Below the pieces are notes generated by a model. It was not told where the DNA came from, made no database searches, and was given only the letters and a program-made list of their open reading frames with translations. DNA of 64,000 nucleotides, taken from the NCBI RefSeq assembly GCF_031877795.1, contig NC_133933.1:26502029-26566028 (forward strand). The letters run 5' to 3'. The position numbers and the translations under genes are program-made. Positions 1 through 13,800 of this stretch are shown here, one piece after another. This stretch comes from Strix aluco (lineage: Eukaryota > Chordata > Aves > Strigiformes > Strigidae). Positions within the stretch are counted from its first letter, which is position 1. Each line of letters begins with the position of its first letter.

Positions 1-2789
1 GGATGCTCTTTCTTCTCTACTTCAACCACAACAGTTAAACACTCCTTAGGAGAGAGATGGGGAACAAGAGTAACTTTTGCAGGTACTCACCTAAGCAAAG
101 GAAAATCTGGACTGTTCTAGTGAACGTCAATACAGTTTATGCTAAAAAGATATTAAATAATTTTACTATATAGGTAACATTTTAAGGCCTAGCACACAGG
201 TGAATGTGCTCAGATGGGCAGAGGAATTAAATCCAGGTGTCTCAGATCTTTAGCTAACACTAGCCACTGAAGTACAGAATGGGGGTGGGGAAATGACTGC
301 CTTTTCCTTCTGGATCTCATTTGTAAAGACAAATATTCTCACTCACAGCTCTGTAAAGGAAAAGCACTTGTCTCCCACATGCTGGGCGAGTGCTACTAAT
401 CAGTCGGTAACTAAGACGTGAACAGGATGCTGTTAAATCCCATTGCAGTGCATAGAGAAATATTTGAGCAGACAATCTGGTATTAAAAATAGAACTGCCA
501 GCTGCTGTTTCTTCTTAGTAGCAATATCTGGTTCCCACAATGGAAGGGCGTTTGGAAAACAAACAAACAAAAGTAGGAAACTACATGAATTGGTAATTGT
601 GTTATTTCCTTTCTCTAGAGCACCTTTAACCAGCTGCATCACAAATGAAGGTTGACTCAAGTCAGAAAACTCACAGAACAGGTTTTTCTTCTAAGATCTC
701 CCAAACTGTCCTAGAATGTGTGTCAACTGGAAGTAAACTCCTATTGCTTTCCTCCACCTATGTCTTAACAGATTTCATTCTAACATCGTCCACTAGGTTC
801 TCATTTCTGTGTTTTGCCATCTGGATCTCATCTTTATAAATACAAGTTACATTCACCCACTTGGCTCACTTCATCTGTAGAGACTTGTTAAATGGCTTTA
901 AAGATGATTTACTAAAAAAGCTAGAGTTAAAGATTTAACATGAGAAGAGATTAATTTAAGTAGAGAACTTCTTACTTTAATGTCAAAATTACGTTACCAA
1001 TGACTTTTGGCTTCCCACATTGATCAGCTGATTTCTGCCTTATTCACATTTGTTCTCTGGCTCTATATGTCTGTACTAGCACATTAATTACTCAGAAGGC
1101 ACCCAAGTTCACAGCAATGATCCAGACACAAATTTCAAACATCTGAAATACAAATGTGTAATGTCAGAAAATTAGAAAGAAAAAGAGTACAAACACTAGT
1201 GCTTTGTTTCTGAAGCAGTATGGAACACCCTAACTGAACCCAAGAGAGTTAAAGTTTAATTTAAACTAGTTTTCTTTTGCTTACTGAATTGTGTTTTTCA
1301 CCAAACCAAAGTAACATCCAACAATGTAACATCAATCTGAATGAATTTACTCAGTTAATGGTATTAGAAGCTTGTGCTTAAATGCCAAACTCTTTTTTTT
1401 CCCCTTTCAAACTTAGAAAAAAGGAAAAAAGGCATTGAAAGAGTTACAGTAGGAACATAAACAACATGCCAACTAATTGCTCCTGCCTCCTCTGGATCAG
1501 CACAGCACAGAGCAGCCTTCTTTCTAGTTTATGTTCTCATACCTTCAGCAGCTCAAGTGATACAGACCCATGCTTGGCACTGAAATTTTACAATTTATTC
1601 CTCAGAATGATGTACAGGACTGTACCTTTAAACATGTTTTTCTCCTTCAATCTGTAAGAGAGAAACAGGAGAAAGCCCATGTACAAGAGAGAAGGGGAAA
1701 AAAACAAGAGACAGATCCCTGAGTTTGCTCCTCCTAAGCGTACATGGCATCCATCTCCTTATCTTCATATGATATGCAAACACCCCTAAAGATATCAGGA
1801 GCGAAAGATTAGGGATGAATGAAAACAGTTGCATTCTTTTCCATTCTCTTCATCTAAATCTAGATACAAGTGGTGAGACATACCAGTTCAGGGCTCTGTA
1901 TGCCTGGCACCTGCTACTCTAACTCTGCCCTAACAACATGCAACCAGTTAGTCAAAAGGGAACTCTTTTTGATCCTTAAAGATTCTATGAAGTACTTCAA
2001 AATCCAACCAGTAATCAACAGGTAGATCCTGGAGCTGTAGTGCCATAAGCATTGTTGAGATGCACTTTCAGCAAATGAACCCCTGCCCTGTACTCCAGTA
2101 TCAATTTGAAAATGAATTCTTTTTAAGTGTAGTAAAAAGGGGCCAGTCAGTCAAAAACCTATCTGGATTACTTCTGAAGCATGCTGTCAAGCTGCCGGGC
2201 TAATTTTGACTATCAGAGTTTTCATTTGACTAGAGATCTAACAGCAGGCCCACTGTCTTCAAGGACTAATATTGCCTCTGGCTGCTTCTCAATACCAAGC
2301 AGCAATCCAGCTTTTTCTGGGCTAAACTTCAATCTGTTTGTCCATCCTGAGCTAGGCACCATCTGGGACACAGAGCCACAGCATCCCCAGCAAATGGGCT
2401 AGGCGAGTCACTCTGTCCTCACTGTAGCTACCTGTAGACTGAAGGAAAACTCTATTGAGAAGTTCTTCAGCATCGCAAAAGCGACGCCTTTACAGCATAA
2501 ACCTAACAGATTTCCAATCTTATGCCACAATGCATCCCCTGATTAGTTGGCATTTCACTCACAAGCTGAGGAAGATTGAAGAAAACAGATGCAAACTGAC
2601 TCACAGAACACAGACCTTTGTAATTGCTTCTCAGCCTATACCAAGGGAACAAAACCAAACTCTGTATCCAATGTATTTGCAATTATTGAGACTGTAAAAA
2701 CAATTGAAAGAAGTGGGTTTGGCTTGGCAATAATTTCTATTCCCTCCATGATTTTATTTCAACTTTTTTGCACTGTTCTCTGACCTTGT
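1..2789. other. 3' flank of LYPLAL1, no gene recognised
   Basis: The region is AT-rich non-coding sequence. Every ORF is under 85 codons and overlaps ORFs on the other strand without family resemblance. No CR1 or tandem repeat was recognised. In human the gene on this side of LYPLAL1 is SLC30A10, but no part of a zinc transporter was seen here. Confidence 0.8.
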
Positions 2790-3240
2790 TAAAAGCCACC
2801 TTGTCAGGAGCCCGCCACTTTCCCATCTGAACACAGTTGTCACCAAAATTAATTACCACCCTGCATTAGTGGTTCAAACAGCCTCCTGATAGGAACACCA
2901 GGAAGAGCAGAAAATGAAAACTCAAAATGATGTATTATCGCTAAAATGCTACAACTTCACTTGTCAGGGACTGTAATTAGAGTTGGGCCAAAGCAATGTT
3001 AGCTCAGCTGCCTCTGAACACACCTGTTTCAATTTAATTTGTAGTAATTAGGAAGACTAGGGCACCAAGAAAAAATGCTGTTCAGTTACTGTTTCAAATA
3101 GCTGAGTTTTCATGTGCCATTTAAAATCCTGTTTTTCAGAACAGTCTGCTGACTTGCTAATGCTAGCAAAATGAAATAAAGCAAAATATTTTTAGCAGCA
3201 GGAAGTTGTTACTTGCTACTGCCAATTACATGCCTTGTAC
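2790..3240. promoter_or_regulatory. candidate conserved non-coding element (enhancer-like) downstream of LYPLAL1
   Basis: This is non-coding, balanced-composition sequence with a dense set of developmental transcription-factor cores: TTAATTA at 2849-2855, TAATTA at 2974-2979 and 3045-3050, TTTAATT near 3033-3039, E-boxes CAGCTG (3005-3010) and CACCTG (3021-3026). It lacks the poly-A/T runs and CR1 content common around it. The motifs are seen directly. Enhancer function and conservation are inferred and untested. Confidence 0.35.
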
Positions 3241-4584
3241 TTGAACAGTGACTTTTTTCCCCTTTGCTTATTCTTCAAGATAGGTAAAAGCTGGCTTCAG
3301 TCTCGGCGCATGAGGATTCGAACAAAACTCTTAGTCCCCCGGAGTTGGCTGACACTTCTGGAGTCATAGCCAATACTGGCAGCAATCTGCTGTGACAAAG
3401 CAAACAACAGTGTCCTAGATCCACTCTTCAGAAAAGGGGGAAGGAGAAGATTAAGCAAGAGACTTGGATCTATTGACTTTGGCAAAAGGCTGAATACCCT
3501 GTCATGCTAATAAAATTACTGAATTTGGGGAGGAGAAAATGGGGCAGAGGGAGGAAAATAAAAAAAAAAGTATTAAAATTACATAAGAATAGATATTTAT
3601 ACTCTGAGTTAATTTATCAAACTGACAGAGAGATGAATCATCCACCATTAAAATAATGGGATACAAGTTTTCTTTATATCACAATCATTATTTACAACTC
3701 TTAAATATTCACAGAGGAGTCAAGTATCCTCATCTTTTAATTTAAAATGTGATCTTGCAGGCCAAAATAAAACTGTTGGCAAAAATAAGTTTCTACAGGA
3801 CCAGTGCCCAAAGAATGATTTCTTCAAAACTAGGATAGATCTTAAAAATCATGAAGGTACTTTTTTTTTTTTTTTTAAAATCTACACTATAAACCACACA
3901 GGGCTCAAGCAACTCACATAAAGCTAGATCTCTGAGTAACAAAACAACGAGAATGGGTAATAACAAAAGCCTGTGGTATAGCTAGACACAGCTACTTATG
4001 ACTTTTAAAAATATAACACAAACCTCAGTTATTTTTTGAGGTGACATACAACTCTGGTTTGACGCAGGTTCATTCCCACATGCTGAGAATCCAACTGAAG
4101 CCCATACAGTTCCTCTCAGTGAACTAACTTGAATACTTGCATGTATTTCTACAAGTCCATTATTTTAATAATTGGCCTTTTTCTACTGTAATGACATTAG
4201 AAAGACAACCATACCACTGTATATTTTTCCATCTTAGAACACACACCAAAAAAAAAAGATATCTGGGAAATTCAGAGCAATGCTTCCTGAATTCAGTTTT
4301 GAATATTTAAGAATAGTTTTAATATTATCATTAATATTATCATTAGATGTTCCACAGACTGACGTGGATGTGCATTTAAAAACTGGACAAGAAAACAGAA
4401 AAAGAAACCCATGTGATGAGTATTAATAGTCAGCACCATCATTTCACCATTTAAGTGAACTTCACGGAAGTAACAGTGTCTACCTGAAGCTGTGCTTATA
4501 TAATGTATATGGGACACCCATATACATGCCACACATGATCTTAAAAACACAAAAATCAGAAAGTATATAAAAGCTACATCTTCT
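3241..4584. other. LYPLAL1 immediate 3' flank / possible longer 3' UTR
   Basis: No coding sequence was recognised. The region contains a 16-base T run (3861-3876) and a perfect 12-bp tandem duplication TTAATATTATCA x2 (4319-4342). If poly(A) sites beyond the stop-overlapping one are used, this would be 3' UTR on the minus strand. Confidence 0.6.
4319..4342. repeat. 12-bp tandem duplication
   Basis: TTAATATTATCA occurs twice without a spacer, identical in both copies. Confidence 0.95.
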
Positions 4585-4590
4585 TTTATT
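4585..4590 (-). terminator. candidate poly(A) signal AATAAA overlapping the LYPLAL1 stop codon
   Basis: On the minus strand the end of the gene reads AGTGAATAAAAG, so the TAA stop lies inside a canonical AATAAA hexamer. About 29 nt downstream (4555-4543) is the T/G-rich TTTTTGTGTTTTT, and then CATGTGT (4537-4531). That is the usual place for a downstream GU/U-rich element. Longer 3' UTR forms are not excluded: further minus-strand hexamers occur at about 2753-2758 and 1593-1598. Confidence 0.5.
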
Positions 4591-4825
4591 CACTTGTCTT
4601 TGCTGCTTCAGCAGGTAATTTCTTTACAATCCAGGTTTTTAGCTTTTCTATTTCAGTTCTGCTTAACTCATGATTAAGGTTTGGAACAGTATGAAGTGAT
4701 GTTGATACTCCCAGTGACTTTAACATCTTGTTGGTCTCTTCACCCCATGAGTAGAGAACTAGTTCATCAGCAGTTCCATGACACTGAAATAGTTCTGGAA
4801 GGACACTGTCATTCCTTTTCAAAGC
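4586..4825 (-). CDS. LYPLAL1: LYPLAL1 coding exon 5 (terminal)
   Basis: The exon has 240 coding nt including TAA. The acceptor is ccacctag|GCTTTG. It encodes [20 protein letters not shown], followed by the helix [12 protein letters not shown] and the [13 protein letters not shown] segment. Asp177 lies in GTADEL and His209 in NHELS, which completes the triad. The tail [10 protein letters not shown] is one residue longer than human. Confidence 0.96.
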   Translation of the reverse strand, partial: ALKRNDSVLPELFQCHGTADELVLYSWGEETNKMLKSLGVSTSLHTVPNLNHELSRTEIEKLKTWIVKKLPAEAAKTSE

Positions 4826-7800
4826 CTAGGTGGAGAAGAAACACTGTCAGACACATCACTAAGAATTTTAAAACAACAGTTATAATTACAGGGTGACAAT
4901 TTACATAGCATTTCATTTATGACCCTGCATTTTAGTGGTCATATCTCTACAAAAGCCAACAAGGAAATACTGGAAAAAACCCTGCACTTCAAATTCCAAT
5001 GTACTAACTCTTGACAAATGATAGGGTTTACTTTAAGGTCTATATCCCTCTCCAAATAAGAGAAATAAAAAAACTTTATGACAGCAGATGGAGCCCAGGA
5101 GTATTATAATTCATCACAATTTTTCAGAGAATAGTTACACTTACAGGGACTCTCTAACAAGTAAGGACAACTTGAAAAGCATTTAATTTCCTAATCTCCC
5201 TTCTACACTGACTTACTTTGAATAAAATAATTGTACTGTCTGCAAAAAAGCAACAAAACATCATGTAAGGACAGCTTTAAAGCCTCACTTCCCTAATACA
5301 CTGTTTATCTATTTCCAGGAAATGTCATAAGTTTAGAATATTAATCAACTGCCTCAGATGAATAAACATGATATACTCAATTTTAATTATAATGTTTCTC
5401 TTTTAGCTAAGCAGTTTTTCTGTAAAGTCTACCACACACTCACCTGGTAAACAGCAGAGTCTTTATTGAGAAAACTAGACAAAGCAAAGACTCCTGCCAG
5501 ATCTTGATGAAACCTATATGCTAAATGCATTGCCATTCCACCTCCCATCGAAAAGCCTCCTAGGATGCAACAAAAGAAACAGATTGGATGTTGCTATATG
5601 TCTTTGTAACTCAGCATTCAATTTTTTTTATCTTCAGACTTCTTTTATGCACAATGCAATCAAAAAACAGTTTGAGTAACATAAAGGTTACAATGATCTT
5701 AAATCAAAGCACGATTCAATTAAGAATAGCTAAAGTACTGCTGAAGATTCATTACTGAAAGAGAAAAATTAATAAATTTAAAAAACAACCAAAATGCCAA
5801 TACGTTAGAAGCCATTTGTGTATGGTCCCTACCAGGTAGTTTAACACTGTGGCCATGTATTCTTTGACATTAACAAAGTACAGCTGTATGAACAGATAAT
5901 TCTCGCTGCTTTTTTTACTCAACTTATTTTTCCCCTAGGCTAGTAGCATTCACACATGAAACATCTGTATCACTATTATAAATAATCAATGAACGTTCAC
6001 CACATTAGACTAGTATACAGAGGCTGAGGATTTTTTTTTATTGTTACACCTTAAGATAGATAATAAATAGGGAAAAATTACAACATATCCCACCTGAGTT
6101 CTAACAGGATTGCTTAATTAATGGCCTTCTATGTTCAATGTGCCTCTTTAGCTGCACTAATTCCTTACACAAGATAATTCCTCAGGGATGATTTTTACAT
6201 GACAAATGCTTATTCATTAGGAAGGAAATCTAGACTACTGCATTACTTCACAAGGACACAGTACATTGGCTATTATATTTACTGTATCCAGATAATGACT
6301 AGGGAGAAGAATGACTGGCTGCTGAAATCCCTTCTATCACAGAGATGGCAAGCAGCAGAAAGGTTATGACTGCAGCTCTACTCAGTGCGGTATTAGCATC
6401 TCAGGCACTGGTGATACATTTGGTTTGTGCCAGGTAGTTAACTGGTGTTAATTAGTTGCAAAATTCTAAGAAATTAGGGATTGAAAAAGAAATGCAAATA
6501 TTGTAGACAAAATACTAAACCATTTCAGATTATCTTTTTGAAGAGATTAAAATGAGATTCCAGAATGGGAATGGCTCTTTTGCAAGGGCTACGTAAACCC
6601 TCTGGAGTTGCCTTCTGTGCTATGCAGGAGTTTGACAAGGGTGCTAAACAAAACCCAGCCAGGAAGCAGGACCCCTGCAGCCCTGAAACTGAGCCTAATG
6701 ACACCCTGCAACATCAATACTTCACCAGATCCTTGAACCACACAGGAAATCTCTGGCACACACAAGCTCAAGAGGCAGAAAACGCTGCACTTCGTGAACA
6801 TTAGCTAGGTCACAGTGAGACTGTTCCCAATGGGGAATCCTCTTCCAGCATGCTTATCTCCAAGTCCCAGCAGGTCTGAAGCCTTCTAGCTCACACTTCA
6901 TCCCATACTATGACTGGAAGATTTGGCTGGATTTGTGCAGGAAATTTTCCTGAAAACACTAGACTAGTCCAGACATGAAGTGCTTTCTTTCTCCCACACA
7001 ACATTATTTTTTGATTTCTGATTCATTTCTGATCAGAATTTCTACTGAATTTCTGATTCTTCTTTCTACTTACTGTCACCTTGTAGTCTTAAAATGACTA
7101 TGGCCAAAAGCAGTAACTGCAGGTTCCTAACTTACAGAACTTGGATCTTAAGGAGAAAGAGCAAGACCACACATCATGGAAGACTGGAGTCTTGCTTTCC
7201 TTTTTCAAACACAGCCCTTAATTGTATTAGGAGACCTATACCCTCAGACTAAGAGATATACCTGGGACCCCCTAGCTATTCACCTAGGGGGCTGATAATA
7301 CCCTGATATTTATCTCTGGTAAATAAAGCCAGGACCTGCTATTTACCTTGCGAATCAATTTTTAACCAGTTCAAAGTTAAATGTAGTATGTCTAAGTGCC
7401 CAGTGGCAGTTCAGAAACAAAAGCAGTTGAAGAAAAGCAGGAATGAATGTGGGTAAACAAGTTCAGAACATACCTTAAAAACTCACACAGCCCACATCAC
7501 CAGAAATTTTGAATAAACTTCTCTTCACAAAAATAAAAATATTGAAAATACTACTGCAAGCCTTTCATCTGCACCACTATTTCCTACCAAACATGTTCTC
7601 TTGTCACATGTAAAGACTTCTACAATGAAAGAAAATATATTGCACAAGTGTCACACTAATCACAAAAATTCAACATCATTGATCCCACATTCACAGAGAC
7701 AGAAAAATTCAGCCTTCTGAGAAAGCATATAAAATGCAACAGCTATGAGAAGTTACTATGTAAACAACGTCTTGTGCTAAAGTTTCCTTTATTCTCTTCT

Positions 7801-10800
7801 GTGGAATCTGATCATTCACTTCATTTCCTTTTGATCATTCTGAATGATGCTGTCATCCCCAAACCCAAAAAGTAGCACTAAGAGTATGAGACCACTTTGC
7901 ATTTGCTTACAAATAAATACAGATACACTTTGTCCACATATAAAATGAAGTCCATTTTAAGTATTTTAAAATACAGGAAAAAAGCTGCATTGAAAACTCA
8001 TTACTAGTTTGTAAATGATTTAATCTAAAATTTTGTACCCAGTTAGTCACAATCTGGCAACACTATGTGCAATTACTCACCAGCAGTCTTTGACAATGCA
8101 GTCACCTTCTGTTTAGAAGAATATTAGGTAATGGTTCTTTTATGTGGCTCATACTACTATGAGAAAATGTAATACAAAGGACTAGTTCTTTGAATTTGGT
8201 TTTCCAGGGGAAAACCTGAACTTTATCACTTGATACCACAACAATCTCTGAGTAAAGTCCATATAGTAAATGCTTCAGAAACATTTGAATAAGCCTTCAG
8301 AATTCAGAAAAATTTGAATAAGCATTTGTAGCTGGAGACAAATTTTTTCTATTACAAGAAGTATTTCAGTATAAGTGTAAAGTTGACATGACATACAAAA
8401 GATGTGCTCAGTCCAGAACTTTTATAAGAACTCAAATTTTGGATTAAGGAAAAATAAGAGGCAGGTACAGGTATCACACACAAAAAAAAAAAATGTATGA
8501 AGTGACAGTCAGAATGTAAGCAAAACACAAAAGTACGAGGATGCTTATGTACACCAATGATCTCAGCATAACGAATACATAAAACTCACAGCATTGCTAA
8601 GCAGATTGTGTCACGAGTGTTAATCGAGATCAAAAATGACACGGCAACATTTCAACCTTAGATGGGCAGAACATAGCAAACCCTCTGCCTGAGACCAATC
8701 CAAGAAGTACAAAGGGTATGCACAGAAATTCAGAATTTGCCAATAGGTTTCACTTAAGAAGTACATTCATTTTTCTTTTTCCCCCATTACAGCTATTTTT
8801 AAAGAGCTGTGTGATTAATGCTTCAAAACACTTAAAAAGCGTTGGCTCTACAATGCTCAGGATACCAGTTCAGTAAAGCATCTAACTCTTTGTATTAACT
8901 TTGCTGCCTTACAAAGGAGGTTCACGCACAGGCTAAGACTTAAGCACATACAAAACAGACTCAATTAAGTAAAGCACTTGCTTTTAGTTGCAAAGAAACT
9001 TCACTCAAGTATGCATTTATGATCTCAAATCTGCTTCTCTGTAGTGATGGTTTCTAGACAATACCTCTCTGCAGTGAGAAGAAAGCTGCTTGTAACTTTG
9101 CTTTGCTAGTTGAGAAAGATCTGCTGAAATCACAGGATCGTCACACTTCCAAATTAAGAATTTGAAACAGAAAGAAACTCCCATGCAATACTTTACTAAA
9201 AACAAAACCTTCTTTGCTGGAATTTCATCTGTAACTATGTTAAGGTAACTCCAGCCATACAATGATGTAACACTGAGTGAATAGAGACGGAATTTCTCAA
9301 ATGTAATTTATGCCACCGCGACTAAAACAGAAACCCTTATCACAGCTGCCATTTTTCAGTGATAAAACCTTCTTTCCAGAGCTTGTAAATGGCCTTAGGA
9401 GCCTTTTAAACATCAAAGTGTTTGTATAAAACCTTGAGCTCACTTCTGATAAAGATCTTGATTTATATTAATTTGCTCCTCATTTGTATCTGTCGGAAAT
9501 GATAACCTGCTCCATGATGACACTTCAACATTATATAAGTTCAGGAAACCAAGTATTTACCTACTGTCAAAGTTCAGCTTTTTTAATTTCTTTGTATTTG
9601 GGTTTGTATCTCAGAAAATGAGTAACTATTATTTAGCACAAAGGTTTCTTTATTTAGTCTCCCTCTCGTGTCCTGTATACATAAGAGAATGATAAAAACT
9701 CTGCCTTCTCCCCCATGTTCCACTTTAGTGCTTGCAATGACCTATTCCTGAGTTCAGAAAGGTCTTTAGGTTTTCATTCTTCTTTACAGAAACAATACCT
9801 CTAACAAACACAGGTTTCACATTGCCAATTGCTTCTCGAGTCATATAGATCTGACTGTAAAATGCCTTAGTCAATTTGTTATAAATAATGATTATGGAGG
9901 TAGGAAGCAACAAAGCAGATCACTTTTTCAGTCCTTCCAGTATAATTCTAAAATGGGATCAAAGATCCACACTAGAAATCACAGGTGCAGGAAACAATTT
10001 TTAGTTATTAATCACATTTAGTGCATGAATTTTGCCATCTGCATTGAGTACAGAACTTCTGCTCCTTGCAGAGACAGACCTTGAGCTCTTCTCACATGAA
10101 TTTGAGTGGCTGAGGTAGAAACTGCTTCGTTACAGCACAGAAGCATGAGGAAGACGAGAAGCTAAGCTCCAGACTTTGATGCGACAAGGATTCGGACTTG
10201 GGTGGAGGGGTGGGGTTAGGGGTGTTTATTTTAAACAGTATTTCTTCACTAGCTTCTCTCTAGTAGTTGTTCTTCATCATCCCTGTATTTCTTCAAATTT
10301 GTCAGTACAGCTTTGGTAACAAAGCGGCAAGAGATGAATGCTACAGCATACAATGCCTGTGCCAGCACAGTGCAAGGAGAGACAAACACTCTTCTGTCAT
10401 ATAAAGCTGCACCAGCACAGTTAGAAATTGTCTTTGCCTGTTCTGTTATCATCACAATACATTATATACTCTTGTCTCATTTTCTTTCCATTCTCCCACC
10501 GTTTTTCATTCTCAATTTCTCCTTTCTTTAGGTATTTCAACTTGAGTTACTTTAATCAGTTTGTTATCAGGAATTTTTCCCTAAAGCTACTTTTCAGTTT
10601 ACTTTCTGCTCTCCTTAGGGACTTTCTGTGATTTACCTTCTATTAATGGTAACAGCAAAACCTTGTTCTACACATCATCTGCAAAGAAGCTGACTTTTTG
10701 TTTTGACCTTCTTTTTTATCCATGAATGGAAGTATTATATACATTTAATCGTGTTCACATATGAGTATCAGTGAAGAGTACAAATGCCAGTGGAACAGCA

Positions 10801-13800
10801 AGTTCCCTTCTCCACAGAACTCCCTGAACACTGCTCCTGTGTAAGTGCTCAAACATGTACTTTGTCTCAAGTGAATTTCCTCATAGCAGTGATTTTCTCC
10901 TTTTCATCTATTCATGAAACTTCACTAGACACTAACCTTACACACTAGCAGAATGGCAATGAATGGTTTCCACCTTTGATCGCCTTTTTATTATGTTTGT
11001 TACTCAGTAACTGAGAGTCTTTACAAGAACAAAGGCAACTTCCCTTGACTGGCTCAGCCACTTCCTCTTGTTAGGAACATGAATCAATTTGCTATCCAAC
11101 TTTCTCACCAGCCAAAACACATTCTGAAATGCATACTTAAGTGGTACAACTTTAACCACTTTCTTGTAAAAACAAGTATACAATAGTTTCTAATGTATCG
11201 ACTTGCAGTAAAACCAGAGCCGGTAACAGTTTTATTTTCAACTGATATAGGCAGTAGAAGGGAACCCAACATTTGTACCTGAGGAATCATAATTTTTAGC
11301 ACTAGAAGGAAAACAAAATCCATGAAAAGTCTCAAATCAATTTTTACTAAGATGTTTCTCTATCAAATCTATGGCTTGCTTTATTTACCTCGTATGTTTT
11401 CTCGGCTGTTTCTGAGGACGACAGCACAGCCCTGCTGCAACAATTACCTGTCATTTTTACAGTCAGCATAACTGCACAAGTGGAAGAAGGAAGAGGATAA
11501 CCTATACTTTGTGCTCAAGGTATTCATGGATTTAAATTGAATCACAAAAAAGAAACTAGAAAATAGGCTCTCTAAAGTGAAAAATAGTGAAGCACAGGTT
11601 GCCTTGGAAAGCTATGAACCTTCTGTTAATGGAGATCTTTTAGAACAAGTCTGAAAAGCAATGGCAAGGATTTGCCTAAGTAGAGCTGAACCTGCACTGA
11701 CACATGAAGATGGATTAGTCAGTGTTGTTAAGCCTCACTCTTCTATGATCCTGCAGGCACGACTGTGAAGAAAGTACAGGTTAATATGCACCCTGTGGCA
11801 CGTCTACACATGACTCTCAAGCATTCTAAAAGCTCATCCATCCGTTTAATTTTGCACTGAATTCAAGCATTTATTTAAGATGAGTAAGCATATGTTTTCA
11901 ACAGAGTTTCTACTAAGGCTGAAAAGATCAGAATTCGATTCACTTTATAATTCTTTTCTTCCCAAAGCCATTATCTGATGATAATATGTGATGACAATAC
12001 CATGATTGAGTTATTTTTGGTTTTACTCCTATGAGCCTTATCTGCTCCTAATCTTTACTACCATTTGCTTAGCCTGTCATTCATCACGGAGACTGAAACA
12101 GAGAATGTGCCACCTTTCAAAGACCCTTGTTTCTAGATACACTAATAGGGACACCATCAAGAGCTGGGAAGCAAAGTAACAAGTGGTGGATCCTACTCTC
12201 TGATTAAAATTATTAACATTTGTATTTCCTACTGAATGATTTATGAAGGAAACAGAAACATTAATTTGTTAATGTCTCTTGCTTGCACATCAAGAAGTAA
12301 AAATAGTGGAGACCCAAAAGAAAAATAAATGGCCAATTCAGGTGCAAACAAATAAGGAGAGCAAACATTTTCCCTGAAGTACAAATGCAATGCAAATTCA
12401 TACTGATGCACTGAAAATTAATGAAATGTCTGCTGGTATTATGGGGGAGGTGGACTAACAGTACTGCTTTGAGCCCATCCTCTCATAGGCATAATTTAGA
12501 TAAACCACAAAGTCACATAATGGGTGGTACAGAAAGAGAAATCTCATTTGAATTGCAGTGACGAATGGCAATATAAAACCATAAATTTACTCTGTGAGAG
12601 AAAGGTAGTAAGTGCCTCTAAATGAAACACAACATTTTCCTAATAAAGACAAATGATACAAGATAGGATGAGTGATAGCAAAAGGCTTAGAAGCCAGACA
12701 TAAAATACCAAGATTGTAGGTGTAGTTTGCCCAATATTTTAATGATTTATTGTTGGTTTTTCTGTCTTCCCATATTTACAGAATCCTCTTTCTCTGCAAT
12801 GTCAAAGCCAAGATATTTCCTCCTCATCCCATTCTGACACACACTGAGAAAGATGGAAATGCTAATATTTACAAGAAGCACAGAGCTTTCATGTTACTTC
12901 CACCATGGTTCAGTAGCTATGTAAGAAGTCTAGCAACAAACAAAAAGTGGTTGTGTGTCCTGTGTTATTGTTACAGTACAAGGGGTCAGGAATCATGCAT
13001 GTGTGTTTTGGCATACAGTCAAATCTACAGGACTGTTATGGAAAGTTTATTTTCGCTGGCTGCTTACACAAGTGACTACAGGTGGCAGAGACCAACATGC
13101 TTGGATCAGCATTTCTGCGCTACACAAAAAGCGACCTGTAAAAGTAGGAAAGCAGCGCTAAATTAAGAATAATAAAAGAACAAAAAGACTGCCTTTCACT
13201 GAAGTGTAGTTGACTAAAATGAGCACTATTAGAATGCTCCAAATGTGAAGTGGCCATTTCTTTCAAGGGCTTCTAACATATTATTGAATAAGATTGTTGA
13301 AATCTTTGACAATTTCCACCCAAGTGGAATTATTTTATAGTGCACTATCACTATGGAAGCAGTTTTAAAAAACACCACCAACCAAACACAAGAAAACAAA
13401 ACAAAGCAAAACCACCACCACCTGAAAAACCAACCAAGCTTTAAATAGAAAAAGAAATTATTGTCCCACATTTCAAACTGTGGTTATTTGCTTGTATAGC
13501 TAATTTAGCAATGAATCCAGGCATTTATAAAGGAGGAATACATCCAGTTTTTAAGAAGGGATACTATCAAAGCTCCAAGTGTCAGAATTTGACTAATTTT
13601 ATCATCCTCTTTTATCTCCAAAGTCAACATAAGCCTACTCAGAGGATTATTTGCAAGAAGTGCTTTAGCCAGGAAGACCAGTAAGAGTAACTCAAGAAGA
13701 ATGTTTGGCTAAAAAGTGACCTCCATTATCAATTTCTAAGGATGATATAGTCATTTTTGAATAATTATATATTGAAGTAAGTCTCCCTTCCTTCCTTCTC

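Noticed and set aside
1..4584. Search for SLC30A10 exons downstream of LYPLAL1
   Set aside because: No zinc-transporter-like segment was found in any frame; the neighbour must lie outside the window.
11738..11756. TCTATGATCC resembling a CR1 terminal octamer in intron 3
   Set aside because: The upstream sequence shows no CR1 3' body, so a single octamer-like word is not enough.
12750..13166. 138-codon plus-strand ORF in intron 3
   Set aside because: It has a non-ATG start (TTG), Cys/Ser/Lys-rich chance composition, no domain, and is antisense to LYPLAL1 within its intron.
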